In this document: one piece after another, positions 63,362-64,000 of the stretch
How positions within the stretch are numbered: position 1 is the stretch's first letter
Layout: each line of letters starts with the position of its first letter
Origin: Struthidea cinerea
Lineage: Eukaryota; Chordata; Aves; Passeriformes; Corcoracidae
Direction: 5' to 3'
DNA: 64,000 nt
Assembly: GCA_013397865.1 (NCBI GenBank)
Contig: VZTI01005062.1
Coordinates: 124,001-188,000 of the forward strand
The notes under the pieces: generated by a model
What the model was told of the DNA's origin: nothing
Database searches by the model: none
What the model saw: the letters and a program-made list of their open reading frames with translations, nothing else
Position numbers and translations under genes: made by a program

Positions 63362-64000
63362 GAGTTTGTATATTAGTCATGTCATGAACAATGTTATTTC
63401 TGATATTTATAAGGTCACTAACACTACAAGGTATTGCTTCTGCTCTAGACATGAACTAATGGAATTATTTGATAAAAGTATAGCCAATGACAATAGAGAA
63501 TTAAAGCTGTTTATTCATGCACAAATGCCCTTGAATGTAGACAAATTAAGGTGATCAGAATAATAGTACTGAGAAAAATTTGCACTCCTTCCCATAATGA
63601 CATTTTGCACAGTACAGCTGTAACAGGTGGGTAGCAGCTTCGGTGACTGAGGAGAAAGCTGTAAAAAGATTAACCAAATGACATGTTAAATTTCAGCTGC
63701 TACGGTATGGGGTTGATAGGGTTTATGTTTAATTAGCTGTTCTAAATTGGGAACTCTACCTTCAGTTCATGTGTCAGCTATAGAAATTTTGCACGTCTTG
63801 AAATTCCATTTAGTGAACAATCTTTCTTATCTTACTCTTACCACAATCAATAATGTATATTTTTTTCTAATCTTTGCCTTTCTAGCCTAAATTCTCTGAG
63901 ACAAAGGCATTGTGGTATGTGAAGCATATCTAGTTCAATACAGTGTTTGTCTTGGTGGAAGAACTTGCAGGCAGTAATAAAACTAATGCAGTTTATAAAA
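62011..64000. other. AT-rich stretch without a gene
   Basis: About 2 kb of ordinary sequence. Only the (AAAT)n microsatellite at 63323-63361 stands out. Frames at 62896-63108 and 63366-63554 have no family signature. Confidence 0.45.
63323..63361. repeat. (AAAT)n microsatellite
   Basis: About eight pure AAAT/TAAA units preceded by an interrupted unit (taataaata). Confidence 0.9.

Noticed and set aside
1..64000. CRISPR arrays, bacterial operons, tRNA or rRNA genes, mitochondrial insertions
   Set aside because: No regularly spaced repeats, no ribosome-binding-site/ORF chains, no tRNA A/B-box cloverleaf or rRNA/mtDNA sequence was recognised; the window is vertebrate nuclear DNA.

Overview
The window reads as nuclear DNA from a bird, probably a neoavian such as a passerine. 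The bulk is AT-rich and CpG-poor. It carries several CR1 LINE fragments with the CR1 tail (ATTCTATGAT-type) in both orientations. It also carries a solo LTR of a kind I know from non-galliform birds, two other avian-type LTRs, and very old amniote repeats (a MIR-like SINE, possible L3-like tails and a decayed LINE reverse transcriptase). Species and chromosome cannot be told from the sequence alone.

No confident protein-coding gene is present. Open frames are short (at most 261 codons), and the longest lie in repeats or in one GC-rich patch with no recognisable domain. The window is best read as gene-poor intergenic or long-intron DNA. Genes cannot be said to work together here; what is legible is the repeat landscape and a few possible regulatory or exon-like pieces.

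Layout: 1-350 GC-enriched, unclassified. 1835-2270 solo LTR, plus strand, with a perfect 7-bp terminal inverted repeat, TATA box, poly(A) signal and an octamer/OCT-SOX-like site. 6645-6953 CR1, plus. 10490-11069 solo LTR, probably minus. 11789-11876 and 13602-13689 two diverged copies of an unclassified repeat. 20182-20373 a possible terminal exon, minus, with one membrane helix. 22260-22738 the 3' end of an endogenous retrovirus (duplicated 3' segment, polypurine tract, LTR), plus. 23100-23760 a CpG-rich island with an 87-bp tandem duplication, a near-perfect OCT4-SOX2 composite site, a TATA-like box and a possible first exon. 27971-28400 GC-enriched, unclassified. 31710-31718 nine unresolved bases. 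33481-33712 and 37856-38322 CR1, minus. 39164-39222 CR1 tail, plus. 45815-46082 CR1 reverse-transcriptase fragment, minus. 46275-46450 MIR-like SINE, plus. 61718-62010 decayed LINE reverse transcriptase, minus. 63323-63361 an (AAAT)n microsatellite. The remainder is AT-rich sequence in which I see no gene.

The most interesting area is 22.2-23.8 kb, where a retroviral 3' end lies about 360 bases upstream of the window's only CpG-rich, promoter-like segment, in the same orientation. Two different elements (1835-2270 and 23100-23760) each hold a strong match to the OCT4-SOX2 composite site. This suggests, but does not show, germline or early-embryo activity. All family assignments come from memory of repeat families and reading by eye; no search was run.
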